Assembly (NCBI RefSeq): GCF_000219625.1
Contig: NC_018211.1
Span: 124,001 to 188,000 of the forward strand
Source of the DNA: Zymoseptoria tritici IPO323
Taxonomy: Eukaryota; Ascomycota; Dothideomycetes; Mycosphaerellales; Mycosphaerellaceae
Direction: 5' to 3'
Length of the DNA: 64,000 nt
The notes beneath the pieces are model-generated. The model worked only from the letters and a program-made list of their open reading frames with translations. It was not told the DNA's origin and did no database searches. Within the stretch, counting starts at the first letter, position 1, and each line of letters opens with the position of its first letter. Of the stretch, positions 63,523-64,000 are shown one piece after another. The translations under genes and the position numbers were made by a program.

Positions 63523-64000
63523 CCTAGCATTGATCGTTAGCAATAGTTCTGGAGAAGATATTTCGTTGTTGATTATCGATGCGAAGTGAGCAGATCAGAG
63601 TGTGAATACGTTCTCAACATAGTCTTTTTAGACAGGGATAACTGTAATAGTGTAGTATCATCATTGCAGAAGGAAGGAATGGGGCGGAGGGAGGATTGGC
63701 GGAAGAGGAGTTGAATACTCACAGAATGCGTTGATCTACGCCGGTAGGTGAGCAGCGCGCAATTGCCTACGTTTTGATCAGTCACGATGCGAAGAATAGA
63801 CCCGCACAGAAATGAGAATGATGGTAGAAGGTTGATGGTAAAGGAAACTGGGAGAAAAAATAAGTTTTGGCGAGAGATATCTCCGGCAGAAGTTCGGATG
63901 TCGAATCGCACCGATCCCCCTGCGCCAACGACCTTCACACACTTTCGCAGCCTACGTTCTCTCACTGTCCCATCCTCCATTCACCAACAGAAACGCCCGA
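63523..64000. other. Right edge of window, unresolved
   Basis: Probably the leader and promoter of the candidate small gene on the minus strand. A 135-codon minus-strand frame (63573-63980) is open but has no recognisable features and contains the likely leader intron, so I do not call it a gene. Confidence 0.35.

Noticed and set aside
1..64000. CRISPR arrays, rRNA genes, tRNA genes
   Set aside because: No regularly spaced repeats, no rRNA core sequences, and no tRNA with recognisable A and B boxes were found by eye. The partial B-box-like word near 11740 lacks an A box. A tRNAscan-SE run would be decisive.

Overview
This window is fungal. Short GT-AG introns of roughly 45-135 nt with CTRAC/CTGAC-type branch sites, Kozak-like ATG contexts, C-rich 5' leaders, a P450, a secreted arabinanase, a complex I subunit and transposons damaged by repeat-induced point mutation (RIP) together point to a filamentous ascomycete. 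A Dothideomycete (Mycosphaerellales-like) is my best inference; no marker here proves the genus. Every gene call is read from sequence only, and splice junctions were chosen by frame, splice consensus and family conservation.

Layout. (1) 1-12755 is RIP-mutated. It holds an unassigned repeat block with one secreted-protein-like pseudogene (3221-3637), then a complete but dead Copia retrotransposon (3684-12750). The Copia has 238-bp LTRs, a 5-bp target duplication, a half-tRNA-type primer site, RIP-damaged gag/pol and an extra 808-codon reading frame after pol. A younger, unmutated SINE-like insertion (11088-11836) sits in its gag region. (2) 12756-22578 is a gene island: a Ser/Arg-rich protein, three low-complexity Gly-rich paralogues (15142, 18525, 19636) sharing a promoter block, an arabinanase between the first two, and a P450. 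(3) 22748-27513 is a Mutator-like (MULE) DNA transposon with about 45-bp terminal inverted repeats, carrying a nested Tc1/mariner copy; both are RIP-dead. Its left end lies only about 170 bp upstream of the P450 start codon. (4) 27514-64000 is ordinary euchromatic gene space: S10 carboxypeptidase, MFS sugar transporter, complex I zinc-finger subunit, F-box protein, a Pro/Gln-rich protein, UPF0047/YjbQ protein, MFS drug-type transporter, D-2-hydroxyglutarate dehydrogenase, proteasome alpha4, KDM5-type demethylase, SLX1, BTB protein, ACT-domain protein, phosphatase inhibitor-2, GH64-like protein, NOP2 and a possible small gene at the right end.

The genes do not form one pathway. The right half is mostly housekeeping (proteasome, mitochondria, chromatin, DNA repair, ribosome biogenesis). 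The left half is accessory: secreted hydrolase, P450, lineage-type Gly-rich proteins and transposons. The most unusual signals are (a) the nearly absolute YpCpA context of the RIP-like mutation, with RpCpA and CpG left intact; (b) the Gly-rich trio with its shared upstream block; (c) the frame-intact third ORF of the Copia element, bracketed by copies of the polypurine tract; and (d) splicing oddities (a 15-nt microexon, a GC-AG intron and a 33-nt terminal exon).
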